Part shown: one piece after another, positions 8,897 to 18,892 of the stretch
Numbering within the stretch: position 1 is the first letter of the stretch
How the letters are laid out: the number at the start of each line of letters is the position of its first letter
Assembly (NCBI GenBank): GCA_003478935.1
Contig: QUFP01000003.1
Coordinates: forward strand, 62,001-126,000
Reading direction: 5' to 3'
DNA from: Firmicutes bacterium AF25-13AC
GTDB lineage: Bacteria > Bacillota > Clostridia > Lachnospirales > Lachnospiraceae
Length of the DNA stretch: 64,000 nt
Notes under the pieces: model-generated
Database searches by the model: none
What the model saw: the letters and a program-made list of their open reading frames with translations, nothing else
Told to the model about the DNA's origin: nothing
Program-made: the position numbers and the translations under genes

Positions 8897-11769
8897 TCAT
8901 CTGTTTTTGAAAAATTTTTTATTCGAAAGCATTTCATCTGAAAGTTCTTTCGAAAAATCTTTATTTGAAAATTCTTCCGAAAGTTCTTCTTCTGAAGGTT
9001 TTTCTGGTTCGTTTGAATCTTCCTCAAAAAATTCATCAGCTAGATCATCATCTTCAACTATTACTGAATCATCCGTCTCGATTTCATTATCTGTTTCATC
9101 ATCTAAAGCACCATCTGTAGGTTCAGATAAATCATTTTCAAGATCTTCTGAATCAGCCAAATCGTTTTCCTGAGAAACAGAAATTTCCTCCTGATTATCA
9201 AGTGAAGCTTCTTCTGCCTGATTTTTCTTCCAGAGGTGAATCAGTGCAGCAATCATAATCAGTAAAATAATACAGATAAGCGTGCTTGCAAGACCGAGGT
9301 AGAAACCATCTGGTGTGTAATCAAGGCGAATGGTATGTGTACCTTCTGAAATTTCGAAGGAGACGAAGGTGTCTTTAAAGGCTGTCATATCAACAGTTTT
9401 TCCATCAACAGTGACAGTCCATCCTGTGTCATAAGGAATTGTTGTTACAACGCGTCCATCAGCAGATGTAGTAATAGTTGCATCTACACTTGTGCTTGTG
9501 TAGGAAGTAACTTCCATCGGTGACTCGTCAAGAATTTCATAAAGCTCTTTTAACACATCCTCATCCAGACGGTATGCTGACAGATTGATGATGGTCGAAC
9601 TCGAAGAATCATCATTTGTGATAGTAAAGAGTGAGCCGTCTGTCTGATAGTCAAATGACATAAAATAGCTTCGGCTTAAATTGTCAAAGGTTTTTGATGT
9701 ATTATGATGGCTTATTCGAATTTTAGAAGGCCCAGACTTAGCAGAATAGAAGCAGTAGTAGCCGCCCTCAGTTGTTGTAACGTTTACACTAGTGGTTCCG
9801 TTGTTTGTCACGTCAAGCGAAACAAATAAGTCATCAGCAATACCAAGTGAATGAACAAGATTGTTCCAGTTTATGCCAGGATCATCTGCTGTTAAATCCC
9901 AATCTGCTTCTAATGAATCAGAGACAAGAAAACCTAACGGTAGTGCATAAGTATTCTTGTAGAGGTCTACATTGTCTGTGCTTTGATAGAAACTTCTAAG
10001 CAAAGTATCCTCTGGTTTTGGATCGTTGTCTGTGTATATAGAGTAACGGATGCCAAGGAGCATGTTGGAAGCAGGCGTGGAGCCGGCAGTTCCATATGCA
10101 TTAGTTGATGATTCCAAACCAATTTTTTTATAAAAAGAAGTCAAATGCGCGTAAGCAGTTGATGAAAAGATCGATGCAGAAGGATAATCAAGCCATGCAC
10201 CATCATTTTTCGTACGGTTATTTACCTTTTCTGTTCGGTAAAATACGGTGTCATCATCAGCTGCGGCAGCAGCAGTAAGTGTGCGTACATTGGAATCATA
10301 TTCCTTATAAGTTGTTCTTCCTACTGTTGTAACACTTGTATACGACATATTGATTGTGGCTTCAGCAGTAATAATGATAAGTGTAACAACAGTAATCGGC
10401 ATACGCCAGTTTTTGCCCTTTGAACGGTATAAATGAATTAAAATGCCATAAATTACCACAAAGAGAATACTTAAATAGAATGAGGAGAACAGATAATACT
10501 GTCCATCGCCTGTTCCTGTGTAGGAGGCTTCTAGCTTTTCAGCCAAAATGATAAAGCCAACAACTCCAAGCAAAACGCTTAAGTATTGCTTTTTAGGGCG
10601 GTCTTTTAAGCCAAGAAAGCCTTTATATCCCATCGCAAGCAAAAACAGAACGTAGATAAATGACTGACGGCACGGAAGAGAGTTTGGATAATGGAAACCA
10701 TGCCATATAAAGTTAAGCACATTGGTACTAAAACTCAAATAGAAGAAAATGATCAGGCAAAGATAAGAAATCTTTTCCTTGAAGGAAACCTTTTGGTTCA
10801 TAAAATAGAGCGGTACAAACAACAGGATGCCAACGCCGCAGTAAATATTTGGCCAATGCTTTAGTCCGATCTCAACCTCAACATTAACAAGATGACGTGC
10901 AATCATGTCATACATAGAAAAATAGGAAGACCAGTCCTTTGGAAAGCTAAAGTTGCCGGAAGCTGTATATGAGAGTGCTGCAATCTCAGGGAAAAGCACA
11001 ACACCTGCGAGTCCGCCGGCTAAAAGGGAAAACAGACCAAAATTTAATATCTTTTTCGGGTAATTAAAATTTTTTCCTTTTGCGAGAATCATGCAGATTA
11101 CAAAATAAATTACAAGGGTAATACAGATCATGATTGCAATGTAATAATTGGAGAGAATGGCAAGTCCTAAGCTGATGCAATACAGATAGCATTTATCATC
11201 GTTGATCAGCCGCTCTAAACCAAGGAAAATTACAGGAAGCAAAACCATACAGTCAAGCCACATAATATTCCAGCTGTACGCAGCCATGTAGCCGCTTAGG
11301 CCATAAAAGATGCCGAAAAAGGCAGCTGCGATGCTGTTTGTGTGGTTGTGTCTGTTTAAATACCAGGTCATCGTAAGACTAGAGAGCGCCATTTTTAATA
11401 CAATTCCATATGTGATAAACTCAATGACAAGTGAGCTTGGACACAGGAATAAAAACCAGTTAAGCGGACTGGAAAGATAGTAGCAAAGATTGCCATAAAG
11501 TTTGTACCTAAACCGATGTCCCATGTATAAAACAAACTTTCCCCGTTTGCGAGCTTATCCTTTAGTTCCTGAAAAAACGGTGCGTATTGGTGATACAGGT
11601 CAGTACGCAAAAAAGAACGGTCGCCAAATGGGTAGATTTCCTTTCCGATAAAGATCATAATCATGGAAAGAACTGGAATAAAAAAAGCCAGAAGATAAGG
11701 CAAACGATCCTTCCATGTTCGCTTCGAATGTGCCTGCTGCGGCATGATTTTTGAAAAATTCAAATTCAT
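8897..11769 (-). CDS. YfhO-family multi-pass membrane protein, frameshifted
   Basis: About 957 residues in two frames. The N-terminal piece (start 11769) reads DRLPYLLAFFIPVLSMIMIF and YHQYAPFFQELKDKLANG to GTNFMAI; the remainder continues as CYYLSSPLNWFLFL. The frame changes near 11486, where restoring one base (minus strand TCTTTGC to TCTATTGC) joins them as MAIYCYYLSS. YfhO proteins are predicted GT-C-type glycosyltransferases that decorate lipoteichoic acid or other surface polymers. About a dozen membrane helices are followed by a large outer domain, one last helix and an acidic low-complexity tail (E/D/S-rich). At the tail a one-base change in an A/T run near 8910 would extend it to 8785, 18 bp from argH; I cannot decide between the two ends. 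Confidence 0.82.
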
Positions 11770-11831
11770 AGCACAAATCCTTTCTTAAAAATATATCTTT
11801 ATGATAGCATTGTTTTTTGATCATTCTGTGA

Positions 11832-12311
11832 CTAGCTTCTTTTCTTAAAAACAAGAAGCTTGCTGCCAATGTAATTTATTAATAGAACAAATACATTAGA
11901 CAACAGTTTCATTGCCGGTTCATTCCAGCAAAGAAGACTGACTGTAATTTCCATGAAGGCAGTATCGACAAAAAAGGAAAAGATACGGCAGCTTATAAAA
12001 GGAATCAGTTCCTTTTTTAAAACAGGCACAGACCAGTCATCTGACAGGAAAACAAAAATCTTGTTGCTGACGTAGGCAAATGCAACAGCGAGCACCCAGG
12101 AGATACATTGAGAAATCAAGACTCCAGAAAAGATACGGACAAGAAAGTAGCTTACATAGCTGACGATGGTTGTAAGGACACCACAGACAAGGTAGCTAAT
12201 GACTTCGTAGTTGCAAAAACGCGACAAAACAGGATTATTGGCAGCCCACTGACATATTCTAAGATTGATTATAAAACGAATCAGTGGAAAGTTCATGATT
12301 TTGTCTTTCAT
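11832..12311 (-). CDS. GtrA-family membrane protein
   Basis: A 159-residue protein with four predicted membrane helices (around 38-58, 68-88, 106-126 and 133-152) and the GtrA pattern YEVISYLVCGVLTTIVSYVSYF and VAFAYVSNKIFVF near helix 2-3. GtrA proteins are thought to move undecaprenyl-linked sugars across the membrane for surface glycosylation. It lies 62 bp upstream of the YfhO gene on the same strand, so the two probably form a lipid-linked glycosylation operon; that is inference from family roles and order. Confidence 0.88.
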   Translation of the reverse strand: MKDKIMNFPLIRFIINLRICQWAANNPVLSRFCNYEVISYLVCGVLTTIVSYVSYFLVRIFSGVLISQCISWVLAVAFAYVSNKIFVFLSDDWSVPVLKKELIPFISCRIFSFFVDTAFMEITVSLLCWNEPAMKLLSNVFVLLINYIGSKLLVFKKRS

Positions 12312-12481
12312 ATTAAATGTGCTCCTTTTTACTTTACAGATGATTCAAATTCGCATATAATAAATAATGCGTTTGACCATTTGGCCGGCGTATATATGTA
12401 AACAACACGGCATTCTTATTGTAATATAGGATTAGAAAAAAGTAAATCTTTTTCTTTCCTCTGTATGAAAGGTAAAAAGGT

Positions 12482-13495
12482 ATGACAGAACAAGAACGCA
12501 AGAAAGCATTTGAAAATCAAAGGCGCAATGCCGAAAGACGTGCTAAGGAAGCTGATGGCACTTATGACATGGAGCGTCGCATACAATATGAAAAAAAACA
12601 GCGTGAAGAACGTCGTCTGCAGCAGCAAAGGCAGGCATTGAAGCAGCGGATTACAGCAGCAGTGATTGCAGTTGCTGCTTTGATTGTGATAGCAGTTCTT
12701 TTTAGATCCTGCAATAAAAAAGATGATAAACTGTTTCAAACAATGCCTGTGCAGACCTCACAGGAGGAGATAACAAGCGGGCAAATTGAAGAGGCAAATG
12801 AACCAGAAGTGAAAGCTACTGTGCCAACTACACAGGAAGAGATTCAAGAGACAAATCCGTTGGAGACAGTTGGTGAAACAGAGCAGGTACAGCAACCGGC
12901 AGAATCTGTTGCTGCGACAGTAAATGCAGTTGATACAGCGCAGCATGTCATAGATCCGTCTGGTATTGTTATTCCAGATTGGATTACTGTTGATTTGATC
13001 CATATTAATAATGTGTCAAGACCAGCAATTGCCCTTGATGCTGTAAATGATATTGCAATTCATTATGTGGCAAATCCTGGAAGCTCTGCAAAGGCAAACA
13101 GGGATTATTTTGATTCACTTGATAATCCAGCTGTAGAGGGTGCTGGCCGTCAGGCAAGTGCACATTTGATTGTAGGGCTTGATGGTGAGGTAGTACAGTG
13201 TCTTCCACTTAATGAGATGGCATATGCAGTTCGTTCAAGAAATCCAGATACGATTTCAATCGAAGTGTGTCATCCAGATGAGACAGGTAAGTTTTCAGAT
13301 ACTACATACAATACACTTGTAAAGCTTACAGCGTGGCTTTTACAGCAAAAAGGTCTGACGCCAGATCATGTGATTCGCCATTTCGACTGTGATGGAAAAT
13401 ATTGCCCGCTTTATTATGTGGAGCACGAGGATGCATGGAATAAGCTGAAGCAGGATATAGCAGATTATTATTATGCAAATCCAAATATTCAGTAA
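12482..13495 (+). CDS. membrane-anchored N-acetylmuramoyl-L-alanine amidase (Amidase_2)
   Basis: 337 residues: a highly charged cytosolic N-terminus (1-54), one membrane helix (ITAAVIAVAALIVIAVLF, about 59-76), a T/E/Q-rich linker and an Amidase_2/PGRP domain from about 170. Likely zinc ligands are His in IAIHYVAN (about 190) and His in VIRHFDCDGKYCP (about 299), with the following Cys/Asp region as third ligand. The family cleaves the amide between muramic acid and the stem peptide outside the cell. It is divergent from GtrA; the 170-bp gap between them holds the promoters. A Shine-Dalgarno GAAAGG lies before ATG 12482. Confidence 0.88.
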   Translation: MTEQERKKAFENQRRNAERRAKEADGTYDMERRIQYEKKQREERRLQQQRQALKQRITAAVIAVAALIVIAVLFRSCNKKDDKLFQTMPVQTSQEEITSGQIEEANEPEVKATVPTTQEEIQETNPLETVGETEQVQQPAESVAATVNAVDTAQHVIDPSGIVIPDWITVDLIHINNVSRPAIALDAVNDIAIHYVANPGSSAKANRDYFDSLDNPAVEGAGRQASAHLIVGLDGEVVQCLPLNEMAYAVRSRNPDTISIEVCHPDETGKFSDTTYNTLVKLTAWLLQQKGLTPDHVIRHFDCDGKYCPLYYVEHEDAWNKLKQDIADYYYANPNIQ

Positions 13496-13515
13496 ACTTT
13501 CGGGCAACTTTGTAC

Positions 13516-13544
13516 TTTACAACCTTTTTGAAACGCGGTAGAAT
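13516..13544 (+). promoter_or_regulatory. sigma-A-type promoter of ackA
   Basis: TTTACA (13516-13521), a 17-bp spacer and TAGAAT (13539-13544), about 90 bp before the ackA start. Good match to the -35/-10 consensus. Confidence 0.65.
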
Positions 13545-13632
13545 AGAATTAGCCTGTTGCGGTCTGGGGACAGTCTGCCCTACGGACAGCAACGATACAA
13601 ACGCTGCATGGGCAGCAGATGGGAGATAAATT

Positions 13633-14823
13633 ATGAAGGTATTAGTTATTAACTGCGGCAGTTCTTCTCTGAAGTATCAGCTGATTGATTCACAGACGGA
13701 GGAGGTACTGGCAAAGGGACTTTGCGAGAGAATCGGCATTGATGGTTCTAAGCTGACTCATAAGCCAACTGGAAAGGAAGACTATGTAGTAGAGTCTCCG
13801 ATGAAGGATCACCAGATTGCTGTAAAGCTTGTGCTGGATGCACTGACAGATAAGGATCACGGTGTAATCACCGATATCAAGGAAATCTCAGCAGTAGGCC
13901 ATCGCGTTCTGCACGCAGGTCAGGTATACAGCGATTCTATCGTTGTAAATGAGGATGTTAAGAGAGTAATCAGAGAGTGCTTCGATCTCGGACCTCTTCA
14001 TAACCCAGCAAACCTGATTGGTATTGAGGCATGTGAGGCAGCTATGCCAGGCGTACCGCAGGTAGCAGTATTTGATACTGCATTCGGACAGAGTATGCCA
14101 AAGAAGGCATATCTGTATGCAATTCCATACGAGTATTATGAAAAGTATGGTATTCGTCGTTATGGCTTCCACGGAACAAGCCACAGCTTCGTATCTAAGG
14201 AGACTATTAAGTTTGCAAACCTGAATCCAGAAAACTGCAAGGTTATCGTTTGTCATTTAGGAAACGGTGCAAGTATTTCTGCATCAATTGGCGGTAAGTG
14301 TGTAGATACAAGTATGGGTCTGACTCCTCTGGAAGGTCTGATCATGGGTACCAGAAGTGGTGATGTTGATCCAGCTGTTGTTCAGTATATCTGCAACAAG
14401 GAGAATAAGACTGTTGATGAGGTATTAAATATCTTAAATAAGAAGTCTGGTGTTCTTGGTATTTCTGGTGTTTCCAGTGACTTCCGTGATGTTACAAAGG
14501 CTGAAAATGAAGGAAATGAGAGAGCAAAGGCAGCAAACGAGGCATTTATTTATCGTGTAATTAAGTACATCGGTGCATATGTTGCTGCTATGAACGGTGT
14601 AGACGCAATTGCATTCACAGCAGGTGTTGGTGAGAATGACGTAAATGCAAGAGAGAAGATCTTAAGCGGTCTGACCTACTTAGGCATTGAAGTTGACCAT
14701 GAGGCAAACAAGAAGAGAGGAGAGAACACAATGATCTCTACTCCGGCTTCTAAGGTTAAGGTTTGCGTTATCCCGACAAACGAAGAGTTGGCAATCGCAA
14801 GAGAGACTGTTGCGCTGGTATAA
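13633..14823 (+). CDS. ackA: acetate kinase
   Basis: A 396-residue ASKHA-fold kinase, normal length. It forms ATP and acetate from acetyl phosphate, the energy-yielding end of acetogenic fermentation. Signatures are the N-terminal VLVINCGSSSLKYQL, the GHRVLHAG loop (about 91) and HLGNGASISA (about 207) with the family residues Asn, Arg and His seen in order. Codon use is strongly biased, as expected for a highly expressed gene. pta is not next to it here. It has its own promoter and a strong terminator behind it, so it is probably monocistronic. Confidence 0.96.
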   Translation: MKVLVINCGSSSLKYQLIDSQTEEVLAKGLCERIGIDGSKLTHKPTGKEDYVVESPMKDHQIAVKLVLDALTDKDHGVITDIKEISAVGHRVLHAGQVYSDSIVVNEDVKRVIRECFDLGPLHNPANLIGIEACEAAMPGVPQVAVFDTAFGQSMPKKAYLYAIPYEYYEKYGIRRYGFHGTSHSFVSKETIKFANLNPENCKVIVCHLGNGASISASIGGKCVDTSMGLTPLEGLIMGTRSGDVDPAVVQYICNKENKTVDEVLNILNKKSGVLGISGVSSDFRDVTKAENEGNERAKAANEAFIYRVIKYIGAYVAAMNGVDAIAFTAGVGENDVNAREKILSGLTYLGIEVDHEANKKRGENTMISTPASKVKVCVIPTNEELAIARETVALV

Positions 14824-14850
14824 GCCGACAGACAAGTCACAAATTACCGG

Positions 14851-14882
14851 GCAGCAGCTGCATAGGCAGCTGCTGCTTGTTT
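14851..14882 (+). terminator. terminator after ackA
   Basis: GCAGCAGCTGC (14851-14861) pairs with GCAGCTGCTGC (14866-14876), followed by TTGTTTCT. Confidence 0.75.
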
Positions 14883-14904
14883 CTATGAAAGGTTGGGTTA
14901 CAAA

Positions 14905-16719
14905 TTGTCGTTATCAGAACAGAGCAGGATTCGCAATTTCTGTATTATTGCGCATATAGACCACGGAAAGTCCACGTTAGCGGACCGTATTATTGAAAAG
15001 ACAGGCCTTTTGACCAGCAGAGAGATGCAGGAACAGGTTCTGGACAATATGGATCTTGAAAGAGAGAGAGGCATAACCATAAAGTCCCAGGCTGTGCGTA
15101 CCATGTATAAGGCCAAGGACGGTGAGGAGTATATTTTCAATTTGATCGATACGCCTGGACACGTCGATTTTAATTATGAAGTGTCAAGAAGCCTTGCAGC
15201 TTGTGACGGTGCCATTTTGGTTGTCGATGCTGCACAGGGAATCGAGGCACAGACATTGGCGAATGTGTATTTAGCGTTAGATCATGATTTGGATGTTTTT
15301 CCAGTTATAAATAAGATTGATTTGCCAAGTGCAGATCCAGACCGTGTGGCGGCTGAGATCGAAGATATTATTGGCATAGAGGCGCAGGATGCACCGCGCA
15401 TTTCAGCAAAAAATGGAATAAATATCGAAGCCGTTTTAGAGGAGATAGTTCATAAAATTCCGGCACCAAAGGGAGATCCGAACGCACCGCTTAAAGCATT
15501 GATCTTTGATTCAAAGTATGATTCATATCGCGGTGTTATAGTATTTTGTCGTATTATGGAGGGAACTGTTAAAAAGGGCGATACCGTTCGCATGATGGCA
15601 ACTGGTGCTGTTGAGGAAGTTGTTGAGGTTGGTTATTTTGGTGCAGGCCAGTTTATCGCATGTAATGAGCTTTCAGCCGGCATGGTAGGCTATATCACAG
15701 CCAGTATCAAAAATGTGCGCGAAACTCGCGTCGGCGATACGATTACTGACAATAACAATCCGGCAGCAGAGCCACTTCCTGGATACAAGAAGGTTAATCC
15801 GATGGTGTACTGTGGTCTCTATCCGGCAGATGGTGCAAAGTATCCAGATCTTAGAGATGCGCTTGAAAAACTTCAGCTAAATGATGCCTCCCTGCAGTAT
15901 GAGCCTGAGACATCTATTGCACTTGGTTTTGGCTTCCGCTGTGGTTTCCTTGGTCTTCTCCATTTGGAAATTATTCAGGAACGTCTTGAGCGAGAGTACA
16001 ATCTTGATCTTGTAACCACGGCACCAGGCGTTGTGTACCATATTTATAAAACAGATGGGACAATGATGGAGCTGACAAATCCTTCCAATATGCCAGATCC
16101 ATCTGCAATTGAACATATGGAAGAGCCAGTTGTCTCAGCAGAAATCATGGTAACTAGTGAATATATAGGAGCCATAATGGATCTTTGTCAGGAAAGAAGA
16201 GGTATTTACCTTGGTATGGAATATATCGAGGAGAACCGCGCTGTATTAAAGTATGATTTGCCATTAAATGAGATTATTTACGATTTTTTCGATGCGCTTA
16301 AATCACGCTCAAGAGGATATGCATCATTTGATTATGAATTAAAGGGCTATATGAAATCAGAGCTTGTAAAGCTTGATATCCTGGTAAATAAAGAGACAGT
16401 CGATGCACTTTCATTTGTTGTATTTGCAGGAAGTGCTTATGAAAGAGGAAGAAAAATGTGCGAAAAGCTTAAGGATGAAATTCCAAGACAGCTTTTTGAG
16501 ATTCCGATTCAGGCAGCAATTGGAAGCAAGATTATCGCCAGAGAGACTGTTCGTGCAATGCGTAAGGATGTCCTTGCAAAATGTTACGGTGGTGATATCA
16601 GCCGTAAGAAGAAGCTTCTTGAAAAGCAAAAGGAAGGAAAGAAGCGCATGCGTATGGTCGGAAACGTAGAGATTCCGCAGAAGGCATTTATGAGTGTGCT
16701 CAAGCTTGATGAGGAGTAA
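14905..16719 (+). CDS. lepA: elongation factor 4 (LepA)
   Basis: About 604 residues, the normal LepA length. LepA is a ribosome-binding GTPase that can back-translocate or assist ribosome biogenesis. G1 is AHIDHGKST (near residue 16), G2 [10 protein letters not shown]3 DTPGHVDF, G4 NKIDLPSAD; the C-terminal LepA-specific domain includes [23 protein letters not shown] and [24 protein letters not shown] chose TTG 14905 (protein start [12 protein letters not shown], as in relatives) rather than TTG 14893, which sits directly on the GAAAGG Shine-Dalgarno. hemW starts 4 bp after the stop, the widespread lepA-hemW pair. Confidence 0.95.
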   Translation: MSLSEQSRIRNFCIIAHIDHGKSTLADRIIEKTGLLTSREMQEQVLDNMDLERERGITIKSQAVRTMYKAKDGEEYIFNLIDTPGHVDFNYEVSRSLAACDGAILVVDAAQGIEAQTLANVYLALDHDLDVFPVINKIDLPSADPDRVAAEIEDIIGIEAQDAPRISAKNGINIEAVLEEIVHKIPAPKGDPNAPLKALIFDSKYDSYRGVIVFCRIMEGTVKKGDTVRMMATGAVEEVVEVGYFGAGQFIACNELSAGMVGYITASIKNVRETRVGDTITDNNNPAAEPLPGYKKVNPMVYCGLYPADGAKYPDLRDALEKLQLNDASLQYEPETSIALGFGFRCGFLGLLHLEIIQERLEREYNLDLVTTAPGVVYHIYKTDGTMMELTNPSNMPDPSAIEHMEEPVVSAEIMVTSEYIGAIMDLCQERRGIYLGMEYIEENRAVLKYDLPLNEIIYDFFDALKSRSRGYASFDYELKGYMKSELVKLDILVNKETVDALSFVVFAGSAYERGRKMCEKLKDEIPRQLFEIPIQAAIGSKIIARETVRAMRKDVLAKCYGGDISRKKKLLEKQKEGKKRMRMVGNVEIPQKAFMSVLKLDEE

Positions 16720-16723
16720 TCGG

Positions 16724-17932
16724 ATGCTTGGTCTTTATATTCACATTCCCTTTTGTGTGCGAAAATGCCGATACTGTGATTTTTTATCGGCACCTGCATG
16801 TGATTCAGAGCGTGAAGCATATCTGAAAAGCCTGCATGGTCAGATAAAAGCAATTGGTGAACGTCTGAGACAAAAAAAGTCAGGGAAACATTATATTGTA
16901 GACAGTATTTTTATAGGAGGCGGTACGCCGTCTTTGTTATCATCTGATCAGATGCAGGCATTGATGGATGTGGTGCGAGAGTCTTTTTATGTTGCAGATG
17001 ATGCTGAAATTACTGCTGAATGTAATCCAGGCACTGTCACGAGAAAAAAGCTTTGTGCATACAAAAGAGCAGGAATCAACCGCTTAAGCATAGGACTGCA
17101 GTCAGCTGATAATGAGGAATTGGCGCTTCTAGGGCGAATCCACACATGGGAAGATTTTTTAGATACCTTTGAAGCGGCTCGTAAGGCTGGCTTTACTAAT
17201 ATCAATATTGATATCATGAGTGCGCTTCCAGGTCAGACTGTTATGTCCTATAAAAATACGCTGACAAGTGTGCTCGCACTTCATCCAGAGCATATTTCAG
17301 CGTATAGCCTGATAATCGAAGAAGGAACACCTTTTTTCGATGAGTATGGTGAAAATGATTGTGCCAAAAAGAAAAAAAAGGATGCCGCGAAATTGCTTCC
17401 TTCTGAAGATGAAGTGGTTCAGATGGACGAACTTACCTGGAAACTTTTAGGTGAGGCTGGCTATGAGCACTATGAGATTTCCAATTATGCATCGCCAGAA
17501 AGCGTATGCAGACACAATTTAAAGTACTGGCACTGTGAAGAATATCTTGGTGTCGGTACAGGTGCTGCTTCGTATATGAAAACAACTTCATCAGGTGATT
17601 ATTGTCGTTTGAAGGTCATTACTGATACAAAAGCGTTTTCAGAGATTGACTGGAATGATCAGTCGTCTTTAGACAAATGCTTTATGGAATGTGATATACT
17701 TTCTTTGCAGGAACAAATGGAGGAGATGGCCTTTCTTGGTCTTCGCACAAAAGAAGGTGTCAGACTGCCGTCATTTTATGAACGCTTTGGCAAATCATTT
17801 AATGAAGTATATGGGGAAGTAGTTAAGAAATATACTGCGATGGGGATGATGAAAGCTGATGAGACACATGTTGCGCTCACGCTTAAAGGCATGGAGGTCG
17901 CAAACTGGATCATGGCTGATTTTTGTGGCTGA
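16724..17932 (+). CDS. hemW: HemW-family radical SAM protein (heme chaperone-like)
   Basis: 402 residues starting MLGLYIHIPFCVRKCRYCDF: the radical SAM motif CxxxCxxC is CVRKCRYC, followed by another conserved residue pair in HemW. FIGGGTPSLL and SIGLQSADNEELALLGR are standard HemW blocks. HemW proteins bind heme and deliver it to respiratory enzymes; older names call it coproporphyrinogen III oxidase-like, but HemW lacks that activity. Start ATG 16724 is preceded by GAGGAG inside the end of lepA. It is translationally tied to lepA, as in many Firmicutes. Confidence 0.92.
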   Translation: MLGLYIHIPFCVRKCRYCDFLSAPACDSEREAYLKSLHGQIKAIGERLRQKKSGKHYIVDSIFIGGGTPSLLSSDQMQALMDVVRESFYVADDAEITAECNPGTVTRKKLCAYKRAGINRLSIGLQSADNEELALLGRIHTWEDFLDTFEAARKAGFTNINIDIMSALPGQTVMSYKNTLTSVLALHPEHISAYSLIIEEGTPFFDEYGENDCAKKKKKDAAKLLPSEDEVVQMDELTWKLLGEAGYEHYEISNYASPESVCRHNLKYWHCEEYLGVGTGAASYMKTTSSGDYCRLKVITDTKAFSEIDWNDQSSLDKCFMECDILSLQEQMEEMAFLGLRTKEGVRLPSFYERFGKSFNEVYGEVVKKYTAMGMMKADETHVALTLKGMEVANWIMADFCG

Positions 17933-17987
17933 TTTTTCAGAAGAATACAAGGTGCTGTGAGATTTGCAGCACGGAAAAGAGGAAAAG

Positions 17988-18605
17988 ATGTATCAGGTCG
18001 ATTGTTCCGTTTTGCTGGACGGAAAAAAATTCTACGAGATGTCGATATGGAATATGTACTGCAGAAAGAAAAGCTATGTGTTTCTGACAGCTGTTATGTA
18101 TGCATTTTCTATGTTAATGATATCATCAGCACTCCCACAGATTTTGACGGGAACAAATAACACAGCCATTATCAACGGCGGTATGGGCTTTGTATTACTT
18201 GTTCTTGTTGTCTATATGAATTATAATCATATCAGTCGTTTCAAGAGAGCTTCTAAAAACGAAGAGTGGTTAAAAAAGACAGGTAAGCATATACGAATCA
18301 CAAAAGAGCAGATCGTAAATTATCGTATTGAGGCACAGGAAGAACGCAAGTATGAGTGGTCTCAGGTACTTGGCGCATACAATCGCAAGGAAGAAATTGT
18401 TCTGTGTACAAAAAAAGATGAGCAGATCATGACACTTGATAAGTCAAAGCTTTCCGAGTCAGAGATGAAATTTATCACAGATATTATAGATGAAAGACAT
18501 TTATGGAGAACGTCAATGCCGATCCGTACAGTATATCTGATGTTTGGCGCAATTACATTCGTTGGAGTTGCATGGATTGTACAGGCCGTTTTAAAGGTGA
18601 TGTAA
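17988..18605 (+). CDS. small membrane protein, YcxB-like
   Basis: 205 residues with two helices near residues 31-52 and 60-77, a cytosolic KTGKHIRITKEQIVNYRIEAQEERKYEWSQV region and a C-terminal helix (about 180-200). The layout (two membrane spans then a PH-like soluble segment with a W-S-x-V motif) resembles the YcxB-like family of unknown function. ATG 17988 has GAGGAAAAG directly before it and is preferred over ATG 17964. It is the last chromosomal gene before the integrated element. Confidence 0.6.
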   Translation: MYQVDCSVLLDGKKFYEMSIWNMYCRKKSYVFLTAVMYAFSMLMISSALPQILTGTNNTAIINGGMGFVLLVLVVYMNYNHISRFKRASKNEEWLKKTGKHIRITKEQIVNYRIEAQEERKYEWSQVLGAYNRKEEIVLCTKKDEQIMTLDKSKLSESEMKFITDIIDERHLWRTSMPIRTVYLMFGAITFVGVAWIVQAVLKVM

Positions 18606-18616
18606 TGTAAAAAAAG

Positions 18617-18657
18617 TAAGCGTTTATTTTGGAAACGAAATAGATGCTTATTTTTTT
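18617..18657 (+). terminator. terminator after the YcxB-like gene
   Basis: TAAGC (18617-18621) and an inner AT-rich stem pair with GCTTA (18646-18650), followed by seven T. It ends the left chromosomal transcription unit just before the element. Confidence 0.65.
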
Positions 18658-18682
18658 ATGTCACAGTTCACTCGTCATGCTA

Positions 18683-18722
18683 GATCTGTACAAATTTCAT
18701 GCTTGCAACGGTGTACAAAGGG
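18683..18722 (+). repeat. left end of the element (terminal inverted repeat, attL side)
   Basis: Starting at GATCTG, this aligns with the reverse complement of the right end: GATCTGtACAAATTTC, an ATGC block and CGGTGTACAAaGGG are shared. Likely recombinase binding site. The exact crossover (GA at 18683-18684) is inferred from the TnpX family. Confidence 0.7.
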
Positions 18723-18767
18723 AACATAATAAAAAACTTAATAATGGACTGCCAATCTTACACAAAG

Positions 18768-18800
18768 TACCGCCCAAACGAGACTACGGGCGGTATTTTT
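18768..18800 (+). terminator. hairpin terminator inside the left end
   Basis: TACCGCCC (18768-18775) pairs with GGGCGGTA (18788-18795), then five T. Probably insulates the element from chromosomal transcription. Confidence 0.7.
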
Positions 18801-18833
18801 GTATCATGGCGGAGAAAGGAGGAACTTCCCACG

Positions 18834-18864
18834 GGGGCTTGACTGAAAAGTTGAGCCCCTTTTT
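18834..18864 (+). terminator. second hairpin, directly before the parB-like gene
   Basis: GGGGCTTGACT (18834-18844), loop GAAA, AGTTGAGCCCC (18849-18859), then five T. It lies 29 nt before the start codon, so it could be a terminator for incoming reads or an attenuator for the first backbone gene. Confidence 0.6.
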
Positions 18865-18892
18865 CATGCCAAAAAACAGGAGGTAAATGCTT

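Noticed and set aside
8785..9036. Separate small basic minus-strand gene MNFLRKIQTNQKNLQ between argH and the YfhO gene
   Set aside because: Its first half is the YfhO acidic tail read in another frame; only its last part could be a real YfhO C-terminus if an A/T run near 8910 is one base off.
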